A stretch of DNA of 64,000 bases from Thermoplasmata archaeon (lineage in GTDB: Archaea; Thermoplasmatota; Thermoplasmata; Lutacidiplasmatales; UBA184): positions 124,001 to 188,000 of the forward strand of contig JAKAVQ010000001.1 in assembly GCA_021817245.1 (NCBI GenBank), read 5' to 3'. This document shows positions 33,170-43,200 of the stretch, piece after piece; the stretch's first letter is position 1; every line of letters starts with the position of its first letter. The notes below the pieces were generated by a model. The model searched no databases. It was given only the letters and a program-made list of their open reading frames with translations, and was not told the DNA's origin. A program made the translations under genes and the position numbers.

Positions 33170-35494
33170 ATGGCGTACGTGGTCGATCTTGCAGAGGTCT
33201 CGGTGTCCGACCTCCCCCTCGTGGGGGGAAAGGCGAGCAAGCTGGGCGAGCTCGTCCGGCAGGGGCTGCCCGTCCCTCCCGGTTTCGTGGTGACGACCGA
33301 GGCCTACCAAGCCTTCGTCGATGCGACGGTCCTGAAGACCGAGATCCCCGAAGCCCTCGGTTCGATCCGGACGGAGAAGCCGGAGACGGTCGAGCGGGCT
33401 TCCCAACGGATCCGGGCCGCGTTCGAGCGTACCGAGTTCCCGAAGGAGCTCTCGGACGTGATCTCCCGGGCGTACGAGGCGTACGTTCGCCGCCACCAGG
33501 TCCGCTTCTCGGCCGTCCGGTCGAGCGCTACCGCGGAGGACCTCGAGGGCGCGTCGTTCGCGGGGCTCCAGGATACCTACCTCAACGTCACGGGCGTAGA
33601 GAACATCCTCACCGGCGTGCGCAAGTGCTGGGGCTCGCTCTTCACCCCGCGGGTGCTCGTGTACCGTCAGAAGAAGGGGTTCGATCACGGAGCGGTCCGA
33701 CTGGCCGTGCTCGTGCAGAAGATGGTCGATGCGACCGTGAGCGGGATCCTGTTCACGCGCGACCCCAACACGGGCGAGAACCACATGATCGTCGAGGCCG
33801 GCTACGGTCTCGGCGAGGCGATCGTCGGCGGTGAGGTGACGCCCGACCATTACGTGGTCGACGGGGCCACGCAGAAGCTCGTCCACAAGCAGCTCTCCGA
33901 GCAGAAGATTCGGCTCGTCCGCGCGGAGGGCGGGGGCAATCGACGCGAGGAGGTCCCGGTGGCCGAGCGTTCGGCCCAGAAGCTCTCCGACCCACGGTTG
34001 AACCAGTTGGTCTCTCTCGCGCGGCTCATCGAGTCGCACTACCGTCGTCCGATGGACGTCGAGTGGTGCGGGGACGCCGAATCGCTCTACATCGTGCAGG
34101 CGAGGCCCGTGACCACCATACCTACGTCCACAGCGCCGGGAGCCAAGTCCGAACACGCCGCCGAAGGGCCGAGCGAGGAGGCTCCGATCCTCCGCGGGTT
34201 CGGGGCGAGCCCCGGGGTCGCGGTCGGCACGGCCCGGCTCCTTCACGGGGCCGCGGAGCTCGACAAGCTCAGCGCCGGCGAAGTGCTGGTGACGTCGATG
34301 ACGACGCCGGACATGGTCCCTGCGATGTCGCGAGCGGCCGCGATCGTGACGGACGAAGGCGGCATGACGTGCCATGCGGCGATCGTCTCCCGGGAGCTCG
34401 GGGTGCCGTGCGTGGTCGGGACCCGGGAGGCCACCGCGAAGCTCAGCGACGGCATGGAAGTGACCGTCGACGGGAAGGCCGGGCTCGTCTTCCGCGGCAA
34501 CACCGCGCGCGCGCGGCCCGCGGCGTCCTCCCCGGCGGTCGGCGGAACGAATGTCGTGCATGCCCACGAGGGGGCACCGGTCACGGCGACCAAGATCTAC
34601 GTGAACGTCGGGGTCCCCGAGAAGGCCGAGGAGTACGCCCGATTGCCGGTCTCGGGGGTCGGTCTCCTCCGGATCGAGTTCATCTTCACGGCCCACGTCC
34701 GGGAGCATCCCCTCGCCCTCCTCAAGAAGGGGAAGAAGGAGGAGCTCGTCCGTCGGCTGGCCGACGGCATCGGCAAGGTCTGCCAGGCGTTCGCGCCGCG
34801 GCCGGTCATCATCCGGACGTCCGACTTCAAGACGAACGAGTACCGCGGCATGCCGGGCGGAGCGGAGTTCGAGCCGTCGGAGGAGAACCCCATGATCGGC
34901 TGGCGGGGCTGCTCCCGGTACATCTCGCCGGTCTACCGGCCGGCGTTCCTGGCCGAGCTCGAGGCGATCCGACGCGTCCGCACCGACATGGGGCTCAAGA
35001 ACGCGATGGTGATGCTGCCGTTCGTCCGCAACACTTGGGAGCTCGAGGAGATCGCCGAGATCATGCGGGCGGAGGGACTCCGCCGGTCGCGGGACTTCCA
35101 GCTCTACCTGATGGCGGAAGTTCCTTCGACCGTTCTTCTCGCCCGGGAGTTTTCGAAGCATTGCGACGGGTTCTCGATCGGGTCGAACGATCTGACGCAG
35201 CTCGTCCTCGGCGCCGACCGGGATTCCGAGACGCTCGGGCGAATGGGATACTTCGACGAACGCGACCCCGCCGTCCTGCGGGCGATCTCGCTCCTGATCG
35301 AGGGGGCGCACGCCGAGGGCCGGACGGTCGGGATCTGCGGGCAGGGCCCGAGCGTCTATCCCGAGTTCGCGGAGTTCCTCGTCCGCGAGGGGATCGATTC
35401 CATCTCGCTCAATGCGGACACGGTCGTTCCGACCATCCGAACGATCGCCTCGCTCGAGCAGCGGATGAAGCTCGCGAGCGTGCGCGGTCGGTAG
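33170..35494 (+). CDS. ppsA: Phosphoenolpyruvate synthase
   Basis: Converts pyruvate, ATP and water to phosphoenolpyruvate, AMP and phosphate. Start ATG 33170 has GAGGT as Shine-Dalgarno 4 bases before it; an in-frame extension inside trm5 is discarded. The 774 residues cover the N-terminal ATP-binding domain (GGKASKLGELVRQGLPVPPG, SSATAEDLEGASFAG), the phosphohistidine domain with H402 in GGMTCHAAIVSRELG, and the PEP/pyruvate barrel ending in the catalytic cysteine C723 of GICGQGPS. Full length and intact. With apgM it points to gluconeogenic flux. Confidence 0.95.
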   Translation: MAYVVDLAEVSVSDLPLVGGKASKLGELVRQGLPVPPGFVVTTEAYQAFVDATVLKTEIPEALGSIRTEKPETVERASQRIRAAFERTEFPKELSDVISRAYEAYVRRHQVRFSAVRSSATAEDLEGASFAGLQDTYLNVTGVENILTGVRKCWGSLFTPRVLVYRQKKGFDHGAVRLAVLVQKMVDATVSGILFTRDPNTGENHMIVEAGYGLGEAIVGGEVTPDHYVVDGATQKLVHKQLSEQKIRLVRAEGGGNRREEVPVAERSAQKLSDPRLNQLVSLARLIESHYRRPMDVEWCGDAESLYIVQARPVTTIPTSTAPGAKSEHAAEGPSEEAPILRGFGASPGVAVGTARLLHGAAELDKLSAGEVLVTSMTTPDMVPAMSRAAAIVTDEGGMTCHAAIVSRELGVPCVVGTREATAKLSDGMEVTVDGKAGLVFRGNTARARPAASSPAVGGTNVVHAHEGAPVTATKIYVNVGVPEKAEEYARLPVSGVGLLRIEFIFTAHVREHPLALLKKGKKEELVRRLADGIGKVCQAFAPRPVIIRTSDFKTNEYRGMPGGAEFEPSEENPMIGWRGCSRYISPVYRPAFLAELEAIRRVRTDMGLKNAMVMLPFVRNTWELEEIAEIMRAEGLRRSRDFQLYLMAEVPSTVLLAREFSKHCDGFSIGSNDLTQLVLGADRDSETLGRMGYFDERDPAVLRAISLLIEGAHAEGRTVGICGQGPSVYPEFAEFLVREGIDSISLNADTVVPTIRTIASLEQRMKLASVRGR

Positions 35495-35554
35495 ACCCGG
35501 AACGTCTCTCGCCCACGTTGCGATGGGCCCGCCCGTTCCCGGTGCCCCGGCGCC

Positions 35555-36394
35555 TCAGGCCCTCGGCGGCCTCCATCGCGGAGCTCCCGGCGGACCCGGT
35601 GTCGGGAGCGCCAGGACCGCTTCGGGAGGAAGCTCGTACTCGACGAACCGCCGGACGACGTGGAACCCCAGCGCTCCGAGCCGGGTCTCGAGGCGCGGGG
35701 AGTCGGTGAACATCGAGTAGCGCACACCAGGACCGGCCGTACCGTGCTCGATCGCGTAGTGGACGAGCGCGCTCGCCGCGCCCTGGCCGCGCGCCTCCCT
35801 CCGCGTCGCGACCGCGTGGATCCCGGCCGTCGTGCGGTACCGGTAGACGAGCGCCGAGGCGACCGGCGCCCCCCCGACCTCCGCGAGCAGCGGCACCAGC
35901 CGCTCGGTCGGGTTGGGATGGTTCCACGCGAGGTCGAGCGCGCTCCGCAGCTCCGGCCGCTCGCGCTCGTTCGACCAGAAGGACGCGAGGAGCTCGATCT
36001 CCGGGGTCCGGGCGGGCCGAACCGCGACGCCTTCCGCGGGACCCGCCCCAAGCGGCGCGTCGGCGAGCAGCAGCGCGAGGGAACCCTCCCGAGGACGGAA
36101 GCCGAATCGCCGGAGGCCGGCGTCGAGGTGATCGGGAACGGGGGGCGCGACCCGGAACGTCGGACGGAGGGCCCGTTGGAAGTAGTGGTCGAGCGCTCGC
36201 TCGAAGAAGGCGGTCTGCCGCTCCGGTCCGACCCCCGTCGCCTGAACGAAGTTGAACCGCGGCACGGGGAGCTTCTCGTGCGTGACGAGCGTCGCGCCCG
36301 GGACCTCGAGCGCATACCCCCCGAGCGTCAGGACGAACTGGCGTTCGGCCTCCAGCGCCGCGTCGCTCGCCGCCTCGCGACCCAAAGACTCCAC
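35555..36394 (-). CDS. GNAT family acetyltransferase
   Basis: The C-terminal half has the acetyl-CoA binding motif (IHAVATRREARGQGAASALV) followed by HYAIEHG and the closing strand LGALGFHVVRRFVEYEL. The N-terminal half (FNFVQATGVGPERQTAFFER and later) looks like a second, degenerate GNAT-like fold. The start is uncertain: GTG 36394 gives 279 residues, while an open frame continues up to a GTG at 36466 with unconserved sequence. Substrate unknown. It converges on ppsA and diverges from the fused beta-oxidation gene. Confidence 0.78.
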   Translation of the reverse strand: MESLGREAASDAALEAERQFVLTLGGYALEVPGATLVTHEKLPVPRFNFVQATGVGPERQTAFFERALDHYFQRALRPTFRVAPPVPDHLDAGLRRFGFRPREGSLALLLADAPLGAGPAEGVAVRPARTPEIELLASFWSNERERPELRSALDLAWNHPNPTERLVPLLAEVGGAPVASALVYRYRTTAGIHAVATRREARGQGAASALVHYAIEHGTAGPGVRYSMFTDSPRLETRLGALGFHVVRRFVEYELPPEAVLALPTPGPPGAPRWRPPRA

Positions 36395-36547
36395 AGCCGC
36401 CTCTAGGCATACGGGTAGAGAGGCATTTCGCCCGCGCGGGTCCGCCGGATCGCCGCGACCCGCCACGTCCCGGGCGAACCGTTATCTCTCGGTCCCCCTC
36501 GTCCGCGCGCGGTCGCTCTTCCGAGGGCGCCCGGGAGAACGTAGGCA

Positions 36548-38455
36548 ATGGTCGCGCGAAGGCTCGAGCTCCCCGGTCCCGTGGCGGTCCTGGGGGGCGG
36601 GAACATGGGAAGCGGGATCGCCCAGGCGTGCGCCCAGGCCGGTTTCACCGTTCGGGTCCGGGACGTCGATGCCGCCGCGGTCGCCCGAGGCCGCGCGCTT
36701 CTCGAAAAGATGCTCGCCGGCGCCGTCGAGCGGAAGAAGATGACGCCGGCGAAGCGCGACGAGGTCCTCGGTCGGATCTCCTTCGGGACCGATCTCGCGG
36801 CCGCCGTGAGCGGGTGCTCCCTGGTCGTGGAGGCGGTCTTCGAGGAGGAGACCGTGAAGCGGCGCCTCTTCGAGGAGATCGCGCCGCTCGTCGGACCGGA
36901 GACGATCGTCGCGACCAATACCTCCTCCCTCTCGGTGGAGTCCCTCGGCGCCGGGTTCCCCCACCCGGGACGCTTCGCCGGGCTCCACTTCTTCTACCCG
37001 GCGGCGATCAACAAGCTCGTCGAGATCATCGGGGCGCCGACGACCGACCCCGGAACGCTCGAAGAGCTCGAACGCTTCGGCTACCGGTTGCGCAAGATCC
37101 CGATCACCACGCGGGACGCATCGGGGTTCTGCGTGAACCGCTACTTCGTCCCGTATCTGAACGAGTCCGCCCGCCTCGCCGAGGAAGGCGTCGCGAGCCT
37201 CGCGACCATCGAGGAGGTGGGGCGGGAACTTTTCGGCGCGACGCTGGGCCCGTTCGAGCTGATGAACGTGACCGGGATCCCGATCGCCTACCACGCCGAG
37301 TCCTCGCTCTTCCGGGCCTTCGGGCCGGCGTACGCGCCCGCGGCACTCCTCGAGCAGCAGTTCCGGGCCGGTCGGCCCTGGGCGTGGAAAGAGACCTCGG
37401 TCGAGCCGGAGAAAAAGCCGGCGGTGCGCCGGCGTCTTCTCGGACTCACGATCGGCATCGCGACCCGGCTCGTGGAAGAGGGGGTCGCGTCGGCCGAGGC
37501 GACCGACCGCGGAGCGACGGTCGGTCTACGACGGCGCGCGGGACCGTTCGCGCAGCTCTCGTCGGTCGGGCTCCCCGAGGGCCTCGACATGGTCGAGGAG
37601 TACGCGCGGCGATGGCCGGGAAACTTCCCGGTCTCGAAGGAGCTCGCCGCCCGGGCGAAGCGGGGCGAGCACGCCTGGCCGATGCGCCTCGTCCGCGTCG
37701 AACGGAAGGGCCCGGTCGCCTGGGTCCTGCTCGACCGTCCTGAGGTACTGAACTCCCTCGACTCCGGGGTCCTCCGCGCGGTCGAGGACGCCTTTCGCGC
37801 CCTCGCGGAGGAGCCGAAGCCGCCGGTCGTGGTCCTGGCCGGTTCCTCGCCGGTCTTCGCGGCGGGCGCCGACATCGCCGAGATGGAGCAGAAGACGGTC
37901 GGCGAAGGGATCGCCTTCGGCTTCCTCGGCCAGCGCGTCGCCGAGACCGTCGAGCGGTTCCCGGCGCCGGTGATCGCGCTCGTGGAAGGGTACGCGCTCG
38001 GTGGAGGGCTCGAGTTGGCCCTGGCCGCAGACTTCATCGTCGCGGCGGAGGGCGCGCAGCTCGGTCTGCCCGAGGTCACCGTCGGCATCCATCCGGGGAT
38101 GGGCGGGGCGACGCGCCTCTCCCGATTGATCGGCCGGGGACGGGCGAAGCTCCTCACGTACACCGGCACGCCAGTCAGCGCCGAGGAAGCGTACCGGATC
38201 GGGTTCGTCGCGAAGGTCGTCACGGCCGCCGCGGCGCGGGAGGAGGTCCAGGCGCTCGCCGAGACGATCGCGTCCCGGGCGCCCCTCGGCGTCCGCTGGA
38301 TCAAGCAGGTGATCGACCGGGGGCTCGACGCGTCGCTCGCCAGTGCCCTCTACCTGGAGGCGGAGTCGGCCGGCCACACCTTCGGGACCGAGGATCGGAA
38401 GGAGGGGATGCGGGCGTTCCTCGAACGCCGGCCGCCCCGGTTCCAGGGAAAATAG
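36548..38455 (+). CDS. Fused 3-hydroxyacyl-CoA dehydrogenase/enoyl-CoA hydratase
   Basis: Bifunctional enzyme of 635 residues. The N-terminal NAD-dependent dehydrogenase covers about 1-375 (AVLGGGNMGSGIAQACAQAG for NAD, VVEAVFEEETVK, ATNTSSLSVESL, HFFYPAAINKLVEII). The crotonase domain covers about 385-635 (FAAGADIAEME and VEGYALGGGLELALAADFIV). The order dehydrogenase-hydratase is the archaeal fusion type, reversed relative to bacterial FadB. It hydrates crotonyl-type CoA esters and oxidises the 3-hydroxy product. It could serve fatty acid or amino acid breakdown, or carbon fixation of the 4-hydroxybutyrate type; the direction cannot be told. Confidence 0.93.
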   Translation: MVARRLELPGPVAVLGGGNMGSGIAQACAQAGFTVRVRDVDAAAVARGRALLEKMLAGAVERKKMTPAKRDEVLGRISFGTDLAAAVSGCSLVVEAVFEEETVKRRLFEEIAPLVGPETIVATNTSSLSVESLGAGFPHPGRFAGLHFFYPAAINKLVEIIGAPTTDPGTLEELERFGYRLRKIPITTRDASGFCVNRYFVPYLNESARLAEEGVASLATIEEVGRELFGATLGPFELMNVTGIPIAYHAESSLFRAFGPAYAPAALLEQQFRAGRPWAWKETSVEPEKKPAVRRRLLGLTIGIATRLVEEGVASAEATDRGATVGLRRRAGPFAQLSSVGLPEGLDMVEEYARRWPGNFPVSKELAARAKRGEHAWPMRLVRVERKGPVAWVLLDRPEVLNSLDSGVLRAVEDAFRALAEEPKPPVVVLAGSSPVFAAGADIAEMEQKTVGEGIAFGFLGQRVAETVERFPAPVIALVEGYALGGGLELALAADFIVAAEGAQLGLPEVTVGIHPGMGGATRLSRLIGRGRAKLLTYTGTPVSAEEAYRIGFVAKVVTAAAAREEVQALAETIASRAPLGVRWIKQVIDRGLDASLASALYLEAESAGHTFGTEDRKEGMRAFLERRPPRFQGK

Positions 38456-38489
38456 GTGGGTCGGGGAGCCCCCGCCCGACGGGCGGATC

Positions 38490-38888
38490 CTACGCGTGGC
38501 CGCCCGCGATCTCGGCCCGGTACGCCTCGGCGGTCAGGTACTCCTTCGGGTCCGCGGCCGCCGCGAGCTTCATGCGAAAGAGCCATCCCCGGCCGTACGG
38601 GTCCTGGTTGACGAGTTCGGGGTGCTTCGTGAGCTCCGCGTTCGCCTCGACGATCGACCCGTTCGCCGGCGCGTAGACGTCGGCGACGGTCTTCACGGAC
38701 TCGAGCACCATCGTGCTCGCGTCCTTCGTCAGGAGCTTGCCGGCCGCGGGAAGGTCGACGAAGACGATGTCCGTCAGTTCGGCCTGGGCGTGGTCGGTAA
38801 CGCCGACCGTCGCGGTGTCGCCGTCGACCCGCACCCATTCGTGGCTCTTCGTGTACCACCGGTCGTCCGGCACCTTCGTTTCGCTCAT
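38490..38888 (-). CDS. gcvH: Glycine cleavage system H protein
   Basis: Lipoyl carrier protein of glycine cleavage, 132 residues, normal length. The lipoylation site is K66 in VLESVKTVADVYAPANG, and the family entry YTKSHEWVRVDGDTATVGVTDHAQ is intact. It follows ahcY by 3 bases, so they are likely one transcript. The other glycine cleavage genes are not in this window; GcvH may also act as a lipoyl donor protein. Confidence 0.95.
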   Translation of the reverse strand: MSETKVPDDRWYTKSHEWVRVDGDTATVGVTDHAQAELTDIVFVDLPAAGKLLTKDASTMVLESVKTVADVYAPANGSIVEANAELTKHPELVNQDPYGRGWLFRMKLAAAADPKEYLTAEAYRAEIAGGHA

Positions 38889-38891
38889 CGT

Positions 38892-40124
38892 TCAGGTCCC
38901 TCCTTCCCACTCTGCGGCGTAGCGCACCTGCTCCGGGGTCGGCGTGTCGATCCGCACGCCCATCGAGGGCAGCGCGGCCTCGGCGACCGCGCGATCGAGC
39001 TCCCGGGGGACCGCGTGGACGCGGGCCTCCATCGTCCGGCCGTTCCGGGCGAGGTGCTCGGCGCTCAGCGCCTGCAGCGCAAAGGAGAGGTCCATGATCT
39101 CGACCGGGTGGCCTTGCCCCGCAGCGAGGTTGATGAGCCGCCCTTCCCCGAGGAGGTAGACCCGGCGGCCGTCGGCGAAGGCGTACTCCTCCACGTGGGG
39201 CCGGGCCGCCCGGTGGCTCTGCGCGATCCCCTCGAGCTCGGAGCGGGCGACCTCGACGTCGAAATGGCCCGCGTTCGCGAGCAGGCAGCCGTCCTTGAGG
39301 ATGCGGAAGTGCTCGGACCGCACGACGCCCGTGTTGCCCGTCACGGTGACGATCAGGTCGGCCTCACGGGCCGCTTCGAACATCGGCATCACCCGAAAGC
39401 CGTCCATCCGGGCCTCGAGCGCGCGCACGGGGTCAATCTCGGTCACGACGACGTCGCCCCCGAGCCCCCGCAGGCGGGAGGCGACGCCCCGGCCGCACCA
39501 TCCGTACCCCGCGACCACGCAGACCTTGCCCGCGATCAGCAGGTTCGTCGCGGTGAGGATCCCGTCGACCGTGGACTGGCCGGTGCCGTAGCGGTTGTCG
39601 AAGAGGTGCTTCATCTCCGCGTTGTTGACGTCGATCGCGGGGAAGAGGAGCCGGCCGGACCGTTCGAGGGCCCGCAGGCGGGTGACCCCGGTCGTCGTCT
39701 CCTCGGTCGAGCCGCGGATCCGGCCCCGATCCCGACGGTCGGTGTGGACGAGCGCGACCAGGTCGGCGCCGTCGTCGACGATCACGTCCGGGTCGGCGTC
39801 CAGCATCGCGCGCACCCCGGCCTTGTACTCGGCGACCGATTCGCCCTTCCGAGCGAACGTCTCGACCCCCCCCTCGCGGACCGCCGCGACGGCGTCGTCA
39901 TCGGTCGAGAGGGGGTTGCTTGCGGCCAGGCGGACGTCCCCCCCTCCGGCCTTGAGCGCGAGGGCCAGGGCGCACGTCTTCGCTTCCACGTGGAGCACGG
40001 CCGAGATCGTGAGCCCCGAGAACGGACGCTCGGTCTCGAACCGGCGGCGGATCCCTTCAAGGACCGGCATGTGGCGGCGCGCCCATTCGATCTTGAGCCG
40101 TCCCCGCTCGAGGTCTCCGACCAT
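38892..40124 (-). CDS. ahcY: Adenosylhomocysteinase
   Basis: Splits S-adenosylhomocysteine into adenosine and homocysteine, clearing the product of methylation. With the ATG at 40124 it has 410 residues and begins VGDLERGRLKIEWARRHMPV, as in archaeal homologues. An earlier ATG at 40157 overlaps a TATA-like block and is less likely. Motifs are VHVEAKTCALALAL for substrate, DVNNAEMKHLFDNRYGTGQS and the NAD site VAGYGWCGRGVASRLRGLGG. The homocysteine released is the substrate of the cystathionine beta-synthase at 47303. gcvH follows directly. Confidence 0.95.
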   Translation of the reverse strand: MVGDLERGRLKIEWARRHMPVLEGIRRRFETERPFSGLTISAVLHVEAKTCALALALKAGGGDVRLAASNPLSTDDDAVAAVREGGVETFARKGESVAEYKAGVRAMLDADPDVIVDDGADLVALVHTDRRDRGRIRGSTEETTTGVTRLRALERSGRLLFPAIDVNNAEMKHLFDNRYGTGQSTVDGILTATNLLIAGKVCVVAGYGWCGRGVASRLRGLGGDVVVTEIDPVRALEARMDGFRVMPMFEAAREADLIVTVTGNTGVVRSEHFRILKDGCLLANAGHFDVEVARSELEGIAQSHRAARPHVEEYAFADGRRVYLLGEGRLINLAAGQGHPVEIMDLSFALQALSAEHLARNGRTMEARVHAVPRELDRAVAEAALPSMGVRIDTPTPEQVRYAAEWEGGT

Positions 40125-40242
40125 CGCGATTCCGGGTTCGGATACGTGGGACGGCATAAAGCCTGAGGCGCGCGGGCCGCATCCCTCGGCCGACGGGTGC
40201 GGGAAGGGGTCGGACGCTCCGGCGGGTTCGCCGGGATCGTTC

Positions 40243-43200
40243 CTACTGCGTCACGGAGCCGCAGAACGGGCAGACGAGGTACTCGGGCGGGATCTCCTTG
40301 CCGCAGTTGGGGCACGGCTTCAAGCTCCCTCCGGCCGCCGTCGACGGAGCGCTCGCGGGCGGGGCCGCTGCGGACGCGGCCGGGGCGGCCGATGCGGCCG
40401 GCGGCGCGCGCGATCCTCCCGCACCGCCGCGCGGCGGGCGGCCGGTGGCCTCGGGGGCCTCGACCGAGCTCGCGGGCGGGGCGGTCATGCCGGCGCGCGG
40501 CGTCCCCGTGCCCTGCTGGAGCTTCCACTGACCGAACGAGACGTAGCTCGGCTGGCGCTTCCACCAGTCCCAGAAGCTGCCCTCGCTGTAGTTCTCCCCG
40601 AGCTCCCGCTTCGCCTCGGCGCGGAACTTCTCGGTGAAGTCCGCGTACCCCTGGCGTTCGGGCTCCGAATCGCCCTCACCGGGCTTTCCGAGGAGCTGGG
40701 CAGCGCACTCCGGGCAGTACTGCGAGTTGGCGGGGATCGTCGACGCGCAGCGGCTGCATCGGATGAGGTCGGACTCGAACTCCGCGCCGCACTTCGGGCA
40801 GACGGTCGCGGTCTCGGGGATCAGATTGCCGCACTCGCCGCACTCGACGAGCTTACCCGCGGCGGACCGCCGGGCGAACAGGAGGAAGACCGCGATCCCG
40901 ACCACGACCGCCGCGACGATCGCGATCCAGATCCAGAGCGGTAGACCGAGGAGGGTCTGGGTCAGGAAGTTCTTCGAGGTCGTCGTTCCTCCGCCGACGG
41001 TGTAGGTGCTCGGCAGAGTGAAGGTCGCCGAAGTGACGCCGTTGTACGTCGCGTTGACCGCGAGATAGAACGACTCGCCGGGCGAGAGGTACTGGCTGAG
41101 CGGATACGACCAGGCGATCGAGAACGACGTCCCCGGGGAGGCGTGGGCGATCCCGATCTCTTCGGGGGTTCCCCCCGAGGTCGGTACCGCCCAGACCGCG
41201 ACCGTCGCCGCCTGGGAACCGTTGTAGGCGAGGGCCCCGTCCGTGTAGTACTGCTGGCTCAGATCGACGGAGGTCGGGGCCGTGGTGGACGCGGAGGCGA
41301 CCCGGATCTCGGAGGGCCGGATCGCGACCGTCGCGGTGGTGTTGTAGTACCCCCCACCGAGCGAGGAGATGCCGCCGTTCCAGTCGATGGCGAGGTAGAA
41401 GGCGTGGCTGAACGAACCGTGGAGTCCCGTGACCGAGTCGTTGACGACCCAGCTCACAGTGAGGGAATAGTACTCACCGGGCGTCGAGAGGTTGAGCCCG
41501 GTCGCGACGAACGACCCGACCGGGGCGCCGAGGCCCGACGAGTTGTACCAGATCGTCCCGCCGATCGAGGTGATCGGGGCCGTGCCCGCATCGGTCGCAT
41601 TCAGCTCGAATCCGAGGAGCTGGCCGATACGGACCGCGGGTGAGACCGTGGCGTTCGCGGTGACGACCGGGGGCGCGACCGTGACGAGGCCGTAGAAGCC
41701 GGTGAACGACTGCGTCGGACCAAAGTCCGGACCGTCGTAGTTCGCCGTGCCGTTCGCGACCCCGGTCGGGTACGGGCTCACCGACCAGTTGAACCAGAGG
41801 CTCGGGATCGCGGCGATCGGACCGGCGATGCCGAGGTGGTAGCCGCCGATGAAGATCCCGTCCGGGAGGGTCGGGCCCGTGAGCACTCCGGCGGCGAGGA
41901 GGAGCGAGGCCTGACCGAGCGCGTTCGACTCTCCGTAGGCCCGCGCTCCGTGGACCCCGTCCCAGTACTGTACATAGCCCCAGAGCGCCGGGTCGGCCAC
42001 CGCGAGGTCGTTGAGCCCGTTCGCGGTCGCGTTTCCGGACTGGCTCGCATTGTAGGCCGAGAAGGCCGTCACGGGCGCGTTCTCGAGGGGGACCTTGTTG
42101 CCGCCCGTGACGTTGAACTGGGCCCAGCGGTAGAGGTAGACCTGGCTCGAGGCGTCCGGCAGGAAGGCGGAGGAGCTGAACACACCGGGAATGGCCCCGG
42201 GCGTGGAGACGTTGGCCAGGTACGCGACGGCGCCGTCCGCGACATTGACCTTGAGCGCGTTCCACGGGTACGGCGGGCTCTGAGAGTACGGGCCGGTCGC
42301 GGGGAGGTTCCAGGTCGTGCCGATCGAGGTGTCGACCGCGGTCAGCTCCGAGCCGGCCCCGGCCACGATCATGCCGTAGATGTGGTCGCTCGTGTTCAGC
42401 TGGAAGCTGTACTGCGTGATGCCGACGCTCGAGCCCGACGCGATCGCGGCCGTGACGCTGACGGTCGCCGGAACGCCGAAGTCACCGGTGTGGTTGAGGT
42501 AGCCGAGCATCCCGCCGGCGGAGATCGCGGAAAGGAGCGCGGCCGAGAACGGCGCGTAGACGGTTCCGACCGTGAGCTTCGGGAACGTCACGCCCCCGAG
42601 GGAATAGGCGGTTCCGTTGTACGTCACCGAGACCGTGCCGGTGGAGGTCGTCGTGTTCGCGGTGTAGTCGATCGCCGCGTAACCACTGAGCGCGTTCGCC
42701 GCCGGGTACGACCAGTCGAGCGTGAGGTTCGCCGAGTCGTTCGGGCCGTTCACGTTCGCGGTAATGCCGCTGCTGGTGAGCGTCTGCTCGACCCCGCCGA
42801 AGTTGTTGACGAGGGCGGCCGGGCGGGCAAAGCCGTTCGTGAGCGTGTTGTCGGCGTAGACGTTCTCGACCCGACTGCCGAAGAGGTTCAGATGCGCCCC
42901 GTTGACGACGTCGAGGGTCGGCGCCCACTCCGTGTCCCCGAGGATCGCCGAGAGCTCGTTAAGGGAGGGCACGCTCGGGTTCGACGTGATCGTCGAGCCG
43001 TTGAACGTCGCGACCGCGGCGCCGCCCTCCACGAAGAGCCATCCGGGGAACGCGAACGTCGAGTTCCACGCCGTCAGCGTTCCGCTGACCGTGAGGTTCA
43101 GCTTCGCGTAGGCGTTGATGACCTGGACATCGGTGGTGAGCGTCGCACCGCGGAACTCCACCGTGCCCGCGTCGAGGAAGTGGTAGATGTGGAGGAGACG

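Noticed and set aside
32942-35311. Minus-strand frame of 789 codons over ppsA
   Set aside because: Antisense shadow of ppsA; no recognisable domain and charged, repetitive composition.
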